Below are positions 24,603 to 32,910 of a DNA stretch of 64,000 bases, one piece after another; within the stretch, counting starts at the first letter, position 1; each line of letters opens with the position of its first letter. The stretch is from Salivita marina. Lineage in GTDB: Bacteria > Pseudomonadota > Gammaproteobacteria > Pseudomonadales > Azotimanducaceae. Position numbers and translations under genes: made by a program. The stretch covers positions 434,001 to 498,000 of the forward strand of contig JAYQNS010000002.1 of the NCBI GenBank assembly GCA_038144425.1, in the 5' to 3' direction. The notes below the pieces were generated by a model. That model was given only the letters and a program-made list of their open reading frames with translations, was not told where the DNA came from and made no database searches.

Positions 24603-25580
24603 ATGATTGCGCTCGCGCTTGGGGCGATCGTCTCGCTGGGCGCCGTGCAGCTCTTCGATGCCACCCAGCGTAGCGCCCGCCTAGGAGAGGGGCAGGCCAG
24701 GGTCCAGGAAAATGGCCGCTTTGCCCTGGCGTTTCTTCGAGAAGCGGTGCGGAGCGCGGGGCTTGCACCCTGCACGGGGCGCGCACCGACGCTGCGCAGC
24801 ACCCTGCGTGGCGGCGCGGGGGATCAGCCTCCGCCGCGCTTTGCCCTTCGCGCCGCCTTGGGCGGCTATGACGGAGGCCGCCAGGGCTTCGCACCCGCCC
24901 TGACGGGAAACGATTTAGGGCTGGAGGAGACCCATCTTCGCGATGGCAGTGATGTCCTGGTGGTTCGGGGCTTTCAGGGAAAAGGGCTTCGGCTGGTGAG
25001 CGAAATATCCCAGCCTTCAGCGGTGCTATTTACGGAGACCCCAGCGGACCCGACCCTGTTCGCGTCGGGGGCGGTACTACTCCTTAGCGACTGCCGGCGA
25101 GGGACGATCTTTCAGCTGCAGAGTGCTGGTACCACAGAGCAAGGCTTTCGCCTCACTCGTTCCCAGGGCGTAAATCCCTCTCCCGGGAACTTCACCGCCG
25201 ATCTCTATTTTGATGGCAGCCCCTTTTCTACCGGGGCCACGGTACGGGCCGTTTCCGTACGCAGCTTTTTTATTGCCCCCGGGGTCGGTGAGAACAATCG
25301 TGGGGATGCTCCACCCACCCTCTATCGGAAAGGGGCCGGGGCGGCGGAGGCCCTGGTGGAAGGGGTGGAGGATCTTCAGCTTCGCTTCGCCGTAGATCAG
25401 GACGGAGATGGGGTGCCGGAGCAATATCTGAGCGCCGGGTTCGTGCCGGACTTTGCTGCCGTTCGCGCGGTGGAGCTTGCGGTGCTGGCGACCAGCGTGG
25501 ACGCCGTGAGCGATGAAGGGGATGGCATCCTCCGCCAGCGCTTCACCCAGGTAGTTGCCCTGAGGAACCGGGCGCCGTGA
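24603..25580 (+). CDS. pilW: Type IV pilus minor pilin PilW, N-terminus apparently frameshifted
   Basis: The open frame from ATG 24603 encodes 325 residues with a PilW-like head (QLRFAVDQDGDGVPEQY near residue 260). It begins in the middle of the pilin helix (MIALALGAIVSLGAVQLFD) and lacks a leader. Upstream, the same frame reads RPGVTLIEL but has no start codon before the TAG at 24558. The expected start, GTG at 24571 overlapping the pilV stop, is one base out of frame. Adding one G to the run at 24581-24585 would give MNARGVTLIELMIA, a perfect prepilin signal. So the gene has lost one base or the sequence has an error here. As written the product could not be processed or inserted as a pilin. 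Confidence 0.8.
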   Translation: MIALALGAIVSLGAVQLFDATQRSARLGEGQARVQENGRFALAFLREAVRSAGLAPCTGRAPTLRSTLRGGAGDQPPPRFALRAALGGYDGGRQGFAPALTGNDLGLEETHLRDGSDVLVVRGFQGKGLRLVSEISQPSAVLFTETPADPTLFASGAVLLLSDCRRGTIFQLQSAGTTEQGFRLTRSQGVNPSPGNFTADLYFDGSPFSTGATVRAVSVRSFFIAPGVGENNRGDAPPTLYRKGAGAAEALVEGVEDLQLRFAVDQDGDGVPEQYLSAGFVPDFAAVRAVELAVLATSVDAVSDEGDGILRQRFTQVVALRNRAP

Positions 25581-26077
25581 ACCGGCCCGCTTCTGAAGCT
25601 CCCCAAAGGGGTGGAGCCCTGCTGCTGGCGCTCGTGGTGCTTTTGCTGGTGACCATCCTTGGGCTGGTGGGGCTCGAAAGCGCCGTTCTTGAGCTCCGCA
25701 TGGCTGGGGCGCAGCGGGAATACGCCCTGGCCTTCCACGCCGCGCAGGGGGCCTTGAATGAGGGGGAGCGTGTGCTGAGGGAGCTGACCGCACCGGATCT
25801 TGCCATCTTCCAGGGTAACCGCGCGGGACGCTACCTCCCCGCCGAGCCTGGTGCGCTGTCCCGGGCGAGTGCCGTGGACTGGTCCTCCAATGCGGTGCTG
25901 ACCCCGGCTACGGCCTTGGGGTCGCCGGTGCGACGGCAGCCGCGTTACCTTCTCGAGTACCTAGGGGCGGAAGACGGTGGTACCTGGCATCGCTTCCGCA
26001 TGACGGCCCGGGGCTACGGGGCCGAAGAGGGCCTCGAAGTGACCGTGCAGCGCACCCTGGGCTTGACCCTGCCCTAG
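25577..26077 (+). CDS. pilX: Type IV pilus assembly protein PilX
   Basis: A 166-residue minor pilin-like protein. The N-terminus is RGGALLLALVVLLLVTILG, the usual PilX form in which the pilin helix lacks the strict prepilin glycine-phenylalanine pattern. The sequence MAGAQREYALAFHAAQGALN near residue 41 is typical of PilX. It starts at GTG 25577, overlapping the pilW stop, so the genes are coupled. No pilY1 gene follows, although PilX and PilY1 usually go together. It ends with a 4-base overlap with convergent fimT. Confidence 0.85.
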   Translation: MNRPASEAPQRGGALLLALVVLLLVTILGLVGLESAVLELRMAGAQREYALAFHAAQGALNEGERVLRELTAPDLAIFQGNRAGRYLPAEPGALSRASAVDWSSNAVLTPATALGSPVRRQPRYLLEYLGAEDGGTWHRFRMTARGYGAEEGLEVTVQRTLGLTLP

Positions 26078-26580
26078 GGTCCGCTTTGCCGCAGGCGGCC
26101 CGCCTGCGTGATCACCAATTCGTAGCTCGTCTCGCCGTGGCTCAGGGTGAAACGACCGTTCTGTCCGTCCGTGCGCCCGTCCGGGCGCCAGCGAAGGTAG
26201 CGCCGGCTACCAAAAGCGCGCCATCGCCGTTCCACCCCTTGCGAGGCCCGGGGGGCGAGGCGCAGGAGGCGATCTTCCGGGCCCTGCCGGACCCCCTTGG
26301 GTGGATGATCGATGAAGAGGCTGAGGGGTGCGTTCCAGGCATTTTCGCAACGCCCCTCAGGGCTTAGGGCACAGAGGGCAACGGGTGCGCCGTGCTGGAG
26401 GGCGCTGAAGCGGCCATAGCTTAGCTGCCGGGCGAGGGTGGTTACATCGCCCCGGAGGACGCTGGCGCGGACGAGGTCGGGCAACTGGACGCCGCCGAAG
26501 ATCATCAGTGCGGCCAGCACGGTGAGGGTGAGTAGGAGTTCCAGAAGGGTAAAGCCCATGGGCAACACAGCGCTCGCCAC
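26074..26580 (-). CDS. fimT: GspH/FimT-type pseudopilin
   Basis: A 168-residue prepilin with cleavage site PMG/FTLLELLLTLTVLAALM and a GspH/FimT-like head: VTTLARQLSYGRFSALQHGAPVAL near residues 46-69 is the family signature. It lies on the opposite strand to pilE-V-W-X and converges on pilX with a 4-base overlap. Relatives carry it at the start of the minor pilin operon, so this is a rearrangement. It may serve as FimU in pilus priming or in DNA uptake. The start codon is GTG at 26580; an internal ATG at residue 8 gives a shorter leader that also works. Confidence 0.85.
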   Translation of the reverse strand: MASAVLPMGFTLLELLLTLTVLAALMIFGGVQLPDLVRASVLRGDVTTLARQLSYGRFSALQHGAPVALCALSPEGRCENAWNAPLSLFIDHPPKGVRQGPEDRLLRLAPRASQGVERRWRAFGSRRYLRWRPDGRTDGQNGRFTLSHGETSYELVITQAGRLRQSGP

Positions 26581-26663
26581 CGGAAAAGGGGTGAGGTTAG
26601 GCCCGGGCAGAAAAGATGCCTGTGTGTGCCGCCCCAGGCGGAATGTGCGACTTTTGCAAGCCC

Positions 26664-27608
26664 CTAGGGACGCGGTGGCGTCGGGGCGCTCGGCTCGTCG
26701 AGGGCGAGCTCGATTGGCGCTACCGCTTCCGGATCGTCGAGGAGCCCGAAGGTGGCAATGTTCAGAAAGGAGCGATCGCGGTTGCGTAGGGTTTGAGAAA
26801 TTACGTAGCGCCCCTCTCCATCGAGGTTCGGGTATTCGGGGTAGTTTCTGGCTAGCACGGCCAGGGCATCGTTCGCCGGCTCTGGCAGGTTAAGCTTCAG
26901 GTATGCCTCGATCATGAGGGCCAGGCCGTCGGCGACGGAGGGCGTGCTTGGGTAGTTCTCGACCACGTTTCGGCCCCGGTTCACGGCGGCAATGTAGGCG
27001 TCCCGTTCTAGGTAGAAGCGGCCCGAAAGGATTTCTGAGCGGGCCAGGAGATTTCGCAGATAGACCATCCGCTGCCGCGCATCGGGGGCATACTCGCTGC
27101 CGGGGAAGCGGGCCAGAAGCTGGCCGAAATCGGCAAAGCTTTCCCGTGCGCTGCCCACATCCCTGGAGGCCGTCTCCGTGGGGAAGAAACGATCAATAAA
27201 GCTTTGATCCTTTTCAAAGGCCGCCAGGCCCTTTAGGTAGAACGCGTAATCGACGTTTGGGTGCTGGGGATGCAGACGGATGAAGCGATCCGCGGAGCTG
27301 CGCGCCAGATCGGGCTTGAAGTCCATGTAATAGGCGTAAACGAGCTCAAGCTGGGCTTGCTCAGCATAACGTCCGAAGGGGTAACGTGCCTCCAGGGCTT
27401 GGAGCTGGGCAATAGCGGTTTCGTAGTTTGAGCTGCGCATGCTCCGCTGTGCCGCCTGATAGAGCTCCATCTCGGAGCGGTCTTCAACCACCTCCACCTC
27501 TTCGTCGTCGCCGCCAAAGAAGGGCAGGGAGGCGCAGCCGCTGAGGCCTAGGACAAGAACACACAGAAAGGTGCGTAGAATAGGCTGGAGGTCAGGCAAG
27601 GTAAGCAT
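26664..27608 (-). CDS. bamD: Outer membrane protein assembly factor BamD (lipoprotein)
   Basis: A 314-residue lipoprotein from the ATG at 27608. The signal peptide ends in LGLSG/C, giving a lipidated Cys near residue 25. Five TPR-like repeats follow; AIAQLQALEARYPFGRYAEQAQLELVYAYY is the start of the conserved region, visible here as LEARYPFGRYAEQAQLE. BamD is an essential part of the BAM complex that inserts outer-membrane beta-barrels. An acidic stretch (DDEEVEVVED) follows the Cys. A longer frame to 27650 adds residues that would spoil the signal peptide. It is divergent from rluD, as in related genomes. Confidence 0.94.
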   Translation of the reverse strand: MLTLPDLQPILRTFLCVLVLGLSGCASLPFFGGDDEEVEVVEDRSEMELYQAAQRSMRSSNYETAIAQLQALEARYPFGRYAEQAQLELVYAYYMDFKPDLARSSADRFIRLHPQHPNVDYAFYLKGLAAFEKDQSFIDRFFPTETASRDVGSARESFADFGQLLARFPGSEYAPDARQRMVYLRNLLARSEILSGRFYLERDAYIAAVNRGRNVVENYPSTPSVADGLALMIEAYLKLNLPEPANDALAVLARNYPEYPNLDGEGRYVISQTLRNRDRSFLNIATFGLLDDPEAVAPIELALDEPSAPTPPRP

Positions 27609-27709
27609 CCTTAGAATTTGACGGGCGCGCGGCGCGCGCCATTTAACCACAGCTCGGGCGTGCCCTGCAGGGTACGGCGGATGCCACCGGAATGGGCCAA
27701 AGGGATTTC

Positions 27710-28699
27710 ATGGACCCCAGAGATAGCCTCGAGGAAGACGACTTTTCCGGCGAGACCCTAGAGCGCGACGCCGTACTGTCCTCGGAGGCGTTTGGTCGGC
27801 GCGTTGATCAGGCAGTCGCAGAGCTTTGGCCCGACCTTTCCCGCGCTCGTCTCCAACGCTGGCTGAAGAGCGGCGAGCTCACCGTGGATGGCCGGCGCAG
27901 TAAGCCTGGGGAAAGGGTCCTGGGGGGGGAACGGCTGCAGCTCCTAGCCCAGCAAGAGGATCGCACCCACTGGCGGCCCGAGCCTATCCCCCTGGTGGTG
28001 GTGCACGAAGATCCCTCGCTGATTGTCATCAACAAGCCCGCGGGGCTAGTGGTTCACCCTGGCGCTGGGAACTGGGACGGAACCCTCTGCAACGCGCTGC
28101 TCTATCACTATCCAGAGCTGAGCCAAGTCCCCCGGGCCGGGTTGGTGCATCGGCTCGACAAAGATACCTCTGGGCTCCTGGTGGTCGCCCGGTCGGAAAG
28201 GGCGCAGGGCGCGCTGGCGGCACAGCTTGCGGATCGGAGCATGGGGCGTCACTACCTTGCTCTCGTGGAAGGCGTGCCTACGGGGCCCTTCGAGGCGGAC
28301 GGCGCCATGGGCCGGGACCCCCACAATCGTTTGCGCATGGCTCTGCGCGAAGATGGCCGGCCCGCCAGAACTTTTTTCTCCCTGGTGGAGCGGTTCCGTG
28401 CCCATGCGCTAATGGGGTGCCGCTTGGAGACGGGGCGAACCCACCAGATTCGCGTCCATTCAAGTGCTTCGGGCTTCCCCATCGTCGGGGATCGAATTTA
28501 TGGGGCTCGGGGGCGTCTGCCGTCGGCGCCGAGCCCCGCGCTTTTGGCGGCTCTTCGCGGCGCAACCCGGCAGGCCCTCCACGCTGCGGAGCTGTATTTT
28601 GTGCATCCAGCGCTTGGGGAGCGGGTGACCTTCGAAGTGCCCTTGCCGGAGGACTTCGAGGGGTGGCTCTCGGCGCTGCGGGAAGACCGGAACTCGTGA
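27710..28699 (+). CDS. rluD: 23S rRNA pseudouridine synthase RluD
   Basis: An S4 domain (about residues 28-95 from this start) precedes the pseudouridine synthase domain. The catalytic motif is HRLDKDTSGLLVVAR, with Asp near residue 148, and GRTHQIRVHSSASGFPIVGD is the second signature. It modifies U1911, U1915 and U1917 (E. coli numbering) of 23S helix 69. Two in-frame ATGs exist. I prefer 27710, which has AAAGGGA upstream, over 27692. Its TGA overlaps the GTG of pgeF, so they are coupled, which is a conserved pair in gammaproteobacteria. Confidence 0.92.
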   Translation: MDPRDSLEEDDFSGETLERDAVLSSEAFGRRVDQAVAELWPDLSRARLQRWLKSGELTVDGRRSKPGERVLGGERLQLLAQQEDRTHWRPEPIPLVVVHEDPSLIVINKPAGLVVHPGAGNWDGTLCNALLYHYPELSQVPRAGLVHRLDKDTSGLLVVARSERAQGALAAQLADRSMGRHYLALVEGVPTGPFEADGAMGRDPHNRLRMALREDGRPARTFFSLVERFRAHALMGCRLETGRTHQIRVHSSASGFPIVGDRIYGARGRLPSAPSPALLAALRGATRQALHAAELYFVHPALGERVTFEVPLPEDFEGWLSALREDRNS

Positions 28700-29439
28700 C
28701 GGCTCTTCGACCCCTCGCTGCCGTGCCCTGGCCGCCGGGGGTTCGCGCGGCCTATAGCCTCGGCCCACCGCGGGATTTTTCCCTGGCGCCTTCGGGTCAT
28801 CCCCGATCTCCCGAGGCGTGGGCGGCGCTAGCAGATTGCCTTGGGGTTGGGGACGTCGCCTACCTTCGGCAGGTCCATGGGGCGCAGGTGCTTCGGGAGC
28901 GTGCGCTGCTAGGCCCCGGCGGAAGCGACCTCGTCCCCGAAGGCGATGGACTGGTTTCGAGTTCCGGTGGGCGCGCCGTGGCCGTGCTCACCGCTGATTG
29001 CCTCCCTGTGCTGCTGAGTAATGAAACGGGTTCGGTGGTCGCCGCGGTGCACGGAGGATGGCGCAGCCTGGCCAGGGGCATTTTGGAGCGAGCGGTGGAC
29101 GCCCTGCAAAAAACCGCGCCGGGGTCTCAGGAGGGTATGGTGGCCTGGCTTGGGCCCTGCATTGGTCCGGCGAGCTTTGAGGTGGGGCAGGAGGTCGTCG
29201 ATGCACTCGGCCCTATCCCCGAGGCCTGTGTTCGCGCAGGCGCACCAGGAAAGGCCTGGGTTGATCTCCAGGGCTTGGCGCGCTTTCGCCTAGAGGCTCA
29301 AGGAGTAACCCGGTGCTACGCTGAGGCGGTCGACGTATTCGCTGATCCCGAGGCCTACTCCCATCGGCGCCAGAGCGCCCAGGCTGGACGTCAAATCGCC
29401 GCCATTTTGCCCGCGCCCGGGGGGCGCGACGCCGGTTGA
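28696..29439 (+). CDS. pgeF: Polyphenol oxidase/peptidoglycan-editing factor PgeF (YfiH, laccase-domain)
   Basis: A 247-residue protein of the Cu-oxidase_4/YfiH family. Conserved blocks: RQVHGAQVL near residue 58, GDGLVSSSGG, VLTADCLPVLL near 98, AAVHGGWRSLARGI near 116 with the metal-binding His, and WLGPCIGPASFEVG near 151. Family members edit L-Ser-containing muropeptide precursors and have been called polyphenol oxidases. The frame is open further upstream, but the GTG at 28696 overlapping rluD fits the family length; the longer frame would cover the rluD C-terminus. Confidence 0.92.
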   Translation: MTALRPLAAVPWPPGVRAAYSLGPPRDFSLAPSGHPRSPEAWAALADCLGVGDVAYLRQVHGAQVLRERALLGPGGSDLVPEGDGLVSSSGGRAVAVLTADCLPVLLSNETGSVVAAVHGGWRSLARGILERAVDALQKTAPGSQEGMVAWLGPCIGPASFEVGQEVVDALGPIPEACVRAGAPGKAWVDLQGLARFRLEAQGVTRCYAEAVDVFADPEAYSHRRQSAQAGRQIAAILPAPGGRDAG

Positions 29440-29464
29440 CGGCAGCAGCAGCAGCATAAAGAAT
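29436..29464 (+). promoter_or_regulatory. Possible sigma-70 promoter of ilvI-ilvH-ilvC
   Basis: TTGACG (29436-29441), a 17-base spacer made mostly of GCA repeats, and AAGAAT (29459-29464). It overlaps the pgeF stop and lies about 95 bases before ilvI. The -10 box is weak. I see no leader peptide rich in branched-chain residues. Confidence 0.4.
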
Positions 29465-29560
29465 GTGCGCCCCTGAAATTTAGGCTAGGCGAAGACCTTG
29501 CGTCTTGGTGCCCGTCCGATGTTCGGATCGCCCCTTCAGGGCTCTCGAGCCGATTGAGGA

Positions 29561-31321
29561 ATGGTCGTGGAATTGCTGTCCGGCGGTGAAGCTCTTATCC
29601 GCGCGCTCCAGGACGAAGGTGTGGAATACATCTTCGGCTACCCTGGCGGCGCTGCCCTGCATATTTACGATGCGATTTTTCAGCAGCAGGCGGTAGAGCA
29701 CGTACTGGTACGGCACGAGCAGGCGGCCACCCATATGGCCGACGCCTACGCGCGGGTCACGGGCAAGCCTGGGGTTGCCCTGGTCACCTCTGGTCCCGGC
29801 GCCACCAACGCGGTGACGGGCCTGGCCACGGCCTTCATGGACTCAATTCCCATGGTCGTGATTTCCGGTCAGGTCCAGAGCGACCTTATTGGTACCGACT
29901 CCTTTCAAGAAACGGATATGGTGGGGATCTCCCGGCCCGTCGTGAAGCACAGCTTCATGGTGAAAAATGCTGAGGAAATGGCCGAGGTGGTCAAGAAGGC
30001 GTTCTACATCGCGTCGAGCGGCCGTCCTGGCCCCGTGGTGATTGACGTGCCGAAGGATACGACGGACCCGAGCTATCGCGTTCCCTACCTGTATCCGGAG
30101 AGCATTTCCCTGCGGTCCTACAATCCGGCAACCCGGGGCCATCCGCGGCAAATCCGCAAGGCCGTGGATCTGCTTCTGGCGGCCAAGAGGCCCATCATCT
30201 ATTCCGGTGGCGGTGTGATTCAGGGCGATGCCAGCGAGCCGCTGATTGCGCTGGCCAAACGTCTTCGTCTTCCTGTGACCAACACGCTCATGGGGCTCGG
30301 TGCCTACCCGTCCACGGACGCCCAGTTTCTGGGCATGCTCGGCATGCACGGAAGCTATCCGGCCAACATGGCCATGCACCACAGCGACTTGATCCTCGCT
30401 GTAGGCGCTCGCTTCGACGACCGAGTGACCAACGATCCGAGCAAATTCTGCCCGGAAGCGAAGGTCATCCACATTGATGTTGATCCTGCGAGCATCTCGA
30501 AGATTATTCCCGCAGAGGTGCCCATCGTCGGGCCGGCCCTTCCCGTGCTTACGGAGCTTTTAGAAGCGCTTGAAGATCGACTGAAGGAAGCGCCGGAGTT
30601 GGTGGATGAGGAGGCGCGGTTGGCGTGGTGGTCGCAGATCGAAGGGTGGCGCACCCACCATGACTTCGACCACGACCAGCGCCACCGTAACGAAGCGGAG
30701 GCCACCATCAAGCCGCAGACCGTGGTGCAGGCGCTTTACCGAGCCACCGGCGGCGACGCTTACGTGACGTCAGACGTGGGTCAGCACCAGATGTTTGCCG
30801 CTCAGTATTACCGGTTTGATGCGCCCCGGCGCTGGGTGAACTCTGGGGGGCTTGGCACCATGGGCTACGGGTTGCCGGCGGCCATGGGCGTGAAGCTCGC
30901 CTTCCCGGATGCGGTGGTGGCCTGCGTCACCGGGGAGGGCAGCATTCAGATGAATATCCAGGAGCTCTCCACCTGCCGTCAGTACGGCTTGCCGGTAAAG
31001 ATCATCAATCTGAATAACCAAGCCCTGGGAATGGTGCGCCAATGGCAGGATATGCAGTACGCGGGGCGCCATAGCGGCAGTGTCTACCAGGATTCCCTGC
31101 CTGACTTCGTCGCTCTTGCGGAGTCCTACGGTCACGTGGGAATACGGGTCACGGACCCGGCCAAGCTTGACGAAGCCATGGCCGAAGTGTTCTCCCCGGC
31201 GCTAAAGGATCGGCTTGTGTTCCTCGATGTGGCCGTGGATCAGAACGAGCATGTCTACCCCATGTGGGTGCGCGGCGGATCTCTTCGGGACATGCTGCTG
31301 TCGAAGACGGAGCGAAGCTGA
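29561..31321 (+). CDS. ilvI: Acetolactate synthase large (catalytic) subunit
   Basis: A 586-residue ThDP enzyme. The N-terminal PYR domain has the catalytic Glu in VRHEQAATHMADAYAR (near residue 51). The central domain binds FAD (YSGGGVIQGD, AVGARFDDRVTND). The C-terminal PP domain holds GEGSIQMNIQEL and the Mg/ThDP segment ending NNQALGMVRQWQ (near 486). It makes acetolactate from pyruvate for valine and leucine, and acetohydroxybutyrate for isoleucine. It starts at ATG 29561 after TTGAGGA. It is followed by ilvH with a TGATG overlap, so subunit production is coupled. Confidence 0.96.
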   Translation: MVVELLSGGEALIRALQDEGVEYIFGYPGGAALHIYDAIFQQQAVEHVLVRHEQAATHMADAYARVTGKPGVALVTSGPGATNAVTGLATAFMDSIPMVVISGQVQSDLIGTDSFQETDMVGISRPVVKHSFMVKNAEEMAEVVKKAFYIASSGRPGPVVIDVPKDTTDPSYRVPYLYPESISLRSYNPATRGHPRQIRKAVDLLLAAKRPIIYSGGGVIQGDASEPLIALAKRLRLPVTNTLMGLGAYPSTDAQFLGMLGMHGSYPANMAMHHSDLILAVGARFDDRVTNDPSKFCPEAKVIHIDVDPASISKIIPAEVPIVGPALPVLTELLEALEDRLKEAPELVDEEARLAWWSQIEGWRTHHDFDHDQRHRNEAEATIKPQTVVQALYRATGGDAYVTSDVGQHQMFAAQYYRFDAPRRWVNSGGLGTMGYGLPAAMGVKLAFPDAVVACVTGEGSIQMNIQELSTCRQYGLPVKIINLNNQALGMVRQWQDMQYAGRHSGSVYQDSLPDFVALAESYGHVGIRVTDPAKLDEAMAEVFSPALKDRLVFLDVAVDQNEHVYPMWVRGGSLRDMLLSKTERS

Positions 31322-31812
31322 TGCGACGAATTATCTCCGTTCTGCTCGAAAATGAAGCCGGGGCCCTGTCCCGTGTTGTGGGCCTTTTCGCACAGCGCAA
31401 TTACAACATCGAAAGCCTCACGGTAGCCCCCACGGAGGACGCTACCCTGTCCCGGCTTACGCTGACGACGCTCGGCGATGACAAGAAAATAGAACAGATC
31501 ACCAAGCAGCTGAACAAGCTGATAGAGGTGGTTAAGGTGGTTGATCTCACGGAAGGCGAGCACGTGGAGCGGGAACTCATGCTCGTTAAGCTGCGCGCTG
31601 TGGGCGGGCAGCGCGCTGAGATCAAGCGGACGGCTGACATTTTCCGAGGACAGATCGTCGATGCGACGGAGAGCGCCTACACGGTGCAGCTCGTGGGCGT
31701 GAGCAGCAAGCTCGATGCTTTTCTCCGGGCCGTCGGCGAGCTCTCCATTCTCGAGGTGGTGCGCTCTGGCGTCTCCGGCCTTGCTCGGGGTGAAAAGGTG
31801 GTCAGCGTCTAG
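31321..31812 (+). CDS. ilvH: Acetolactate synthase small (regulatory) subunit
   Basis: A 163-residue regulatory subunit. An N-terminal ACT domain (IISVLLENEAGALSRVVGLF, residues 4-23, then NYNIESLTVAPTED) binds valine for feedback inhibition. A second ACT-like domain fills the C-terminal half (ELMLVKLRAVG onward). The ATG shares its A with the ilvI stop. Length and sequence fit the standard bacterial IlvH/IlvN. Confidence 0.95.
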   Translation: MRRIISVLLENEAGALSRVVGLFAQRNYNIESLTVAPTEDATLSRLTLTTLGDDKKIEQITKQLNKLIEVVKVVDLTEGEHVERELMLVKLRAVGGQRAEIKRTADIFRGQIVDATESAYTVQLVGVSSKLDAFLRAVGELSILEVVRSGVSGLARGEKVVSV

Positions 31813-31863
31813 GCGCTGGGAGTCATAGCGCGGGAAGCCGCGCCTTTAAAAGGAAGGTATGCC

Positions 31864-32880
31864 ATGCACGTGTATTACGAGAAAGACGCTGACCTATCAA
31901 TCATTCAGGGTCGTAAAGTGGCGATCATTGGGTACGGGTCCCAGGGCCATGCCCACGCCAACAACCTGAAGGATTCTGGCGTCTCCGTCGTAGTGGGGCT
32001 GCGCAAGGGCTCGGGCTCCTGGGCCAAGGCTGAAAAGGCCGGCCTGGCCGTCGCCGAGGTCGCTGAGGCGGTTACCGATGCCGATGTAGTGATGGTGCTG
32101 ACTCCGGACGAGCTCCAGCCGGCGATCTATCGGGAAGCCATCGAGCCGAACCTCAAGGCCGGGGCGGCTTTAGCCTTTGGCCATGGGTTCAACATCCACT
32201 TTTCCCTGATCGAGCCCAAGGCCGACGTTGACGTCATCATGATCGCACCCAAGGGTCCGGGGCATACGGTCCGCGGTACCTACACCCAGGGAGGCGGTGT
32301 GCCTTGCCTGATCGCCGTGGCTCAGGATGCCACCGGCATGGCCAAGAGCGTGGCCCTGTCCTATGCGGCGGGTATCGGCGGCGCCCGCGCAGGCGTCATC
32401 GAAACCAACTTCCAGGAAGAGACCGAGACGGACCTCTTCGGCGAGCAAGCCGTGCTCTGCGGGGGCGTCACGTCGCTTGTGCAGGCGGGCTTTGAGACCC
32501 TGGTGGAAGCGGGCTACGCCCCGGAGATGGCCTACTTTGAGTGCCTCCACGAACTTAAGCTCATCGTTGATCTACTCTACGAGGGTGGCATCGCGAACAT
32601 GTGGTACTCCGTGTCTAACACGGCGGAGTACGGCGGTCTGACCCGTGGGCCTCGCGTGGTGCCCGACAGCGCCAAGGCAGAGATGAAGAAGATTCTCGAA
32701 GAGATCCAGACCGGTCGCTTCGCCCGGGAGTTCGTAACGGAGACGCAAGCCGGATCCCCCTCCATCAAAGCCATGCGTAAGATCAGCCAACGGCACCAGA
32801 TCGAGGAAGTGGGCGATAAGCTGCGGGGCATGATGCCCTGGATCCAGCAAAATCGCCTGGTCGACCGCGAGGTTAATTAA
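31864..32880 (+). CDS. ilvC: Ketol-acid reductoisomerase (NADP+)
   Basis: A 338-residue class I enzyme. The Rossmann motif is IIGYGSQGHAHANNLKDSG (near residues 21-39), followed by a basic/serine-containing loop (LRKGSGSW) for NADPH. Catalytic metal ligands sit in GARAGVIETNFQEETETDLFG-type sequence near 180-200, visible as FQEETETDLFGEQ, and in YFECLHELKLIVDL near 225. It converts acetolactate to dihydroxyisovalerate. It lies 51 bases after ilvH with AAAAGGAAGG as ribosome-binding site. Confidence 0.97.
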   Translation: MHVYYEKDADLSIIQGRKVAIIGYGSQGHAHANNLKDSGVSVVVGLRKGSGSWAKAEKAGLAVAEVAEAVTDADVVMVLTPDELQPAIYREAIEPNLKAGAALAFGHGFNIHFSLIEPKADVDVIMIAPKGPGHTVRGTYTQGGGVPCLIAVAQDATGMAKSVALSYAAGIGGARAGVIETNFQEETETDLFGEQAVLCGGVTSLVQAGFETLVEAGYAPEMAYFECLHELKLIVDLLYEGGIANMWYSVSNTAEYGGLTRGPRVVPDSAKAEMKKILEEIQTGRFAREFVTETQAGSPSIKAMRKISQRHQIEEVGDKLRGMMPWIQQNRLVDREVN

Positions 32881-32910
32881 CGCAAAGCCTCTGGGCTTGG
32901 GAGTCGGTAC

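Noticed and set aside
28417..28695. Longer N-terminus for pgeF
   Set aside because: It would lie inside rluD in another frame; GTG 28696 overlapping the rluD stop gives the standard length.
29442..29458. GCA triplet repeat as a functional repeat
   Set aside because: Only about five units, non-coding, and probably just promoter spacer.
29440..29560. Attenuator leader peptide before ilvI
   Set aside because: No short frame rich in Leu, Val or Ile and no paired hairpins were seen.
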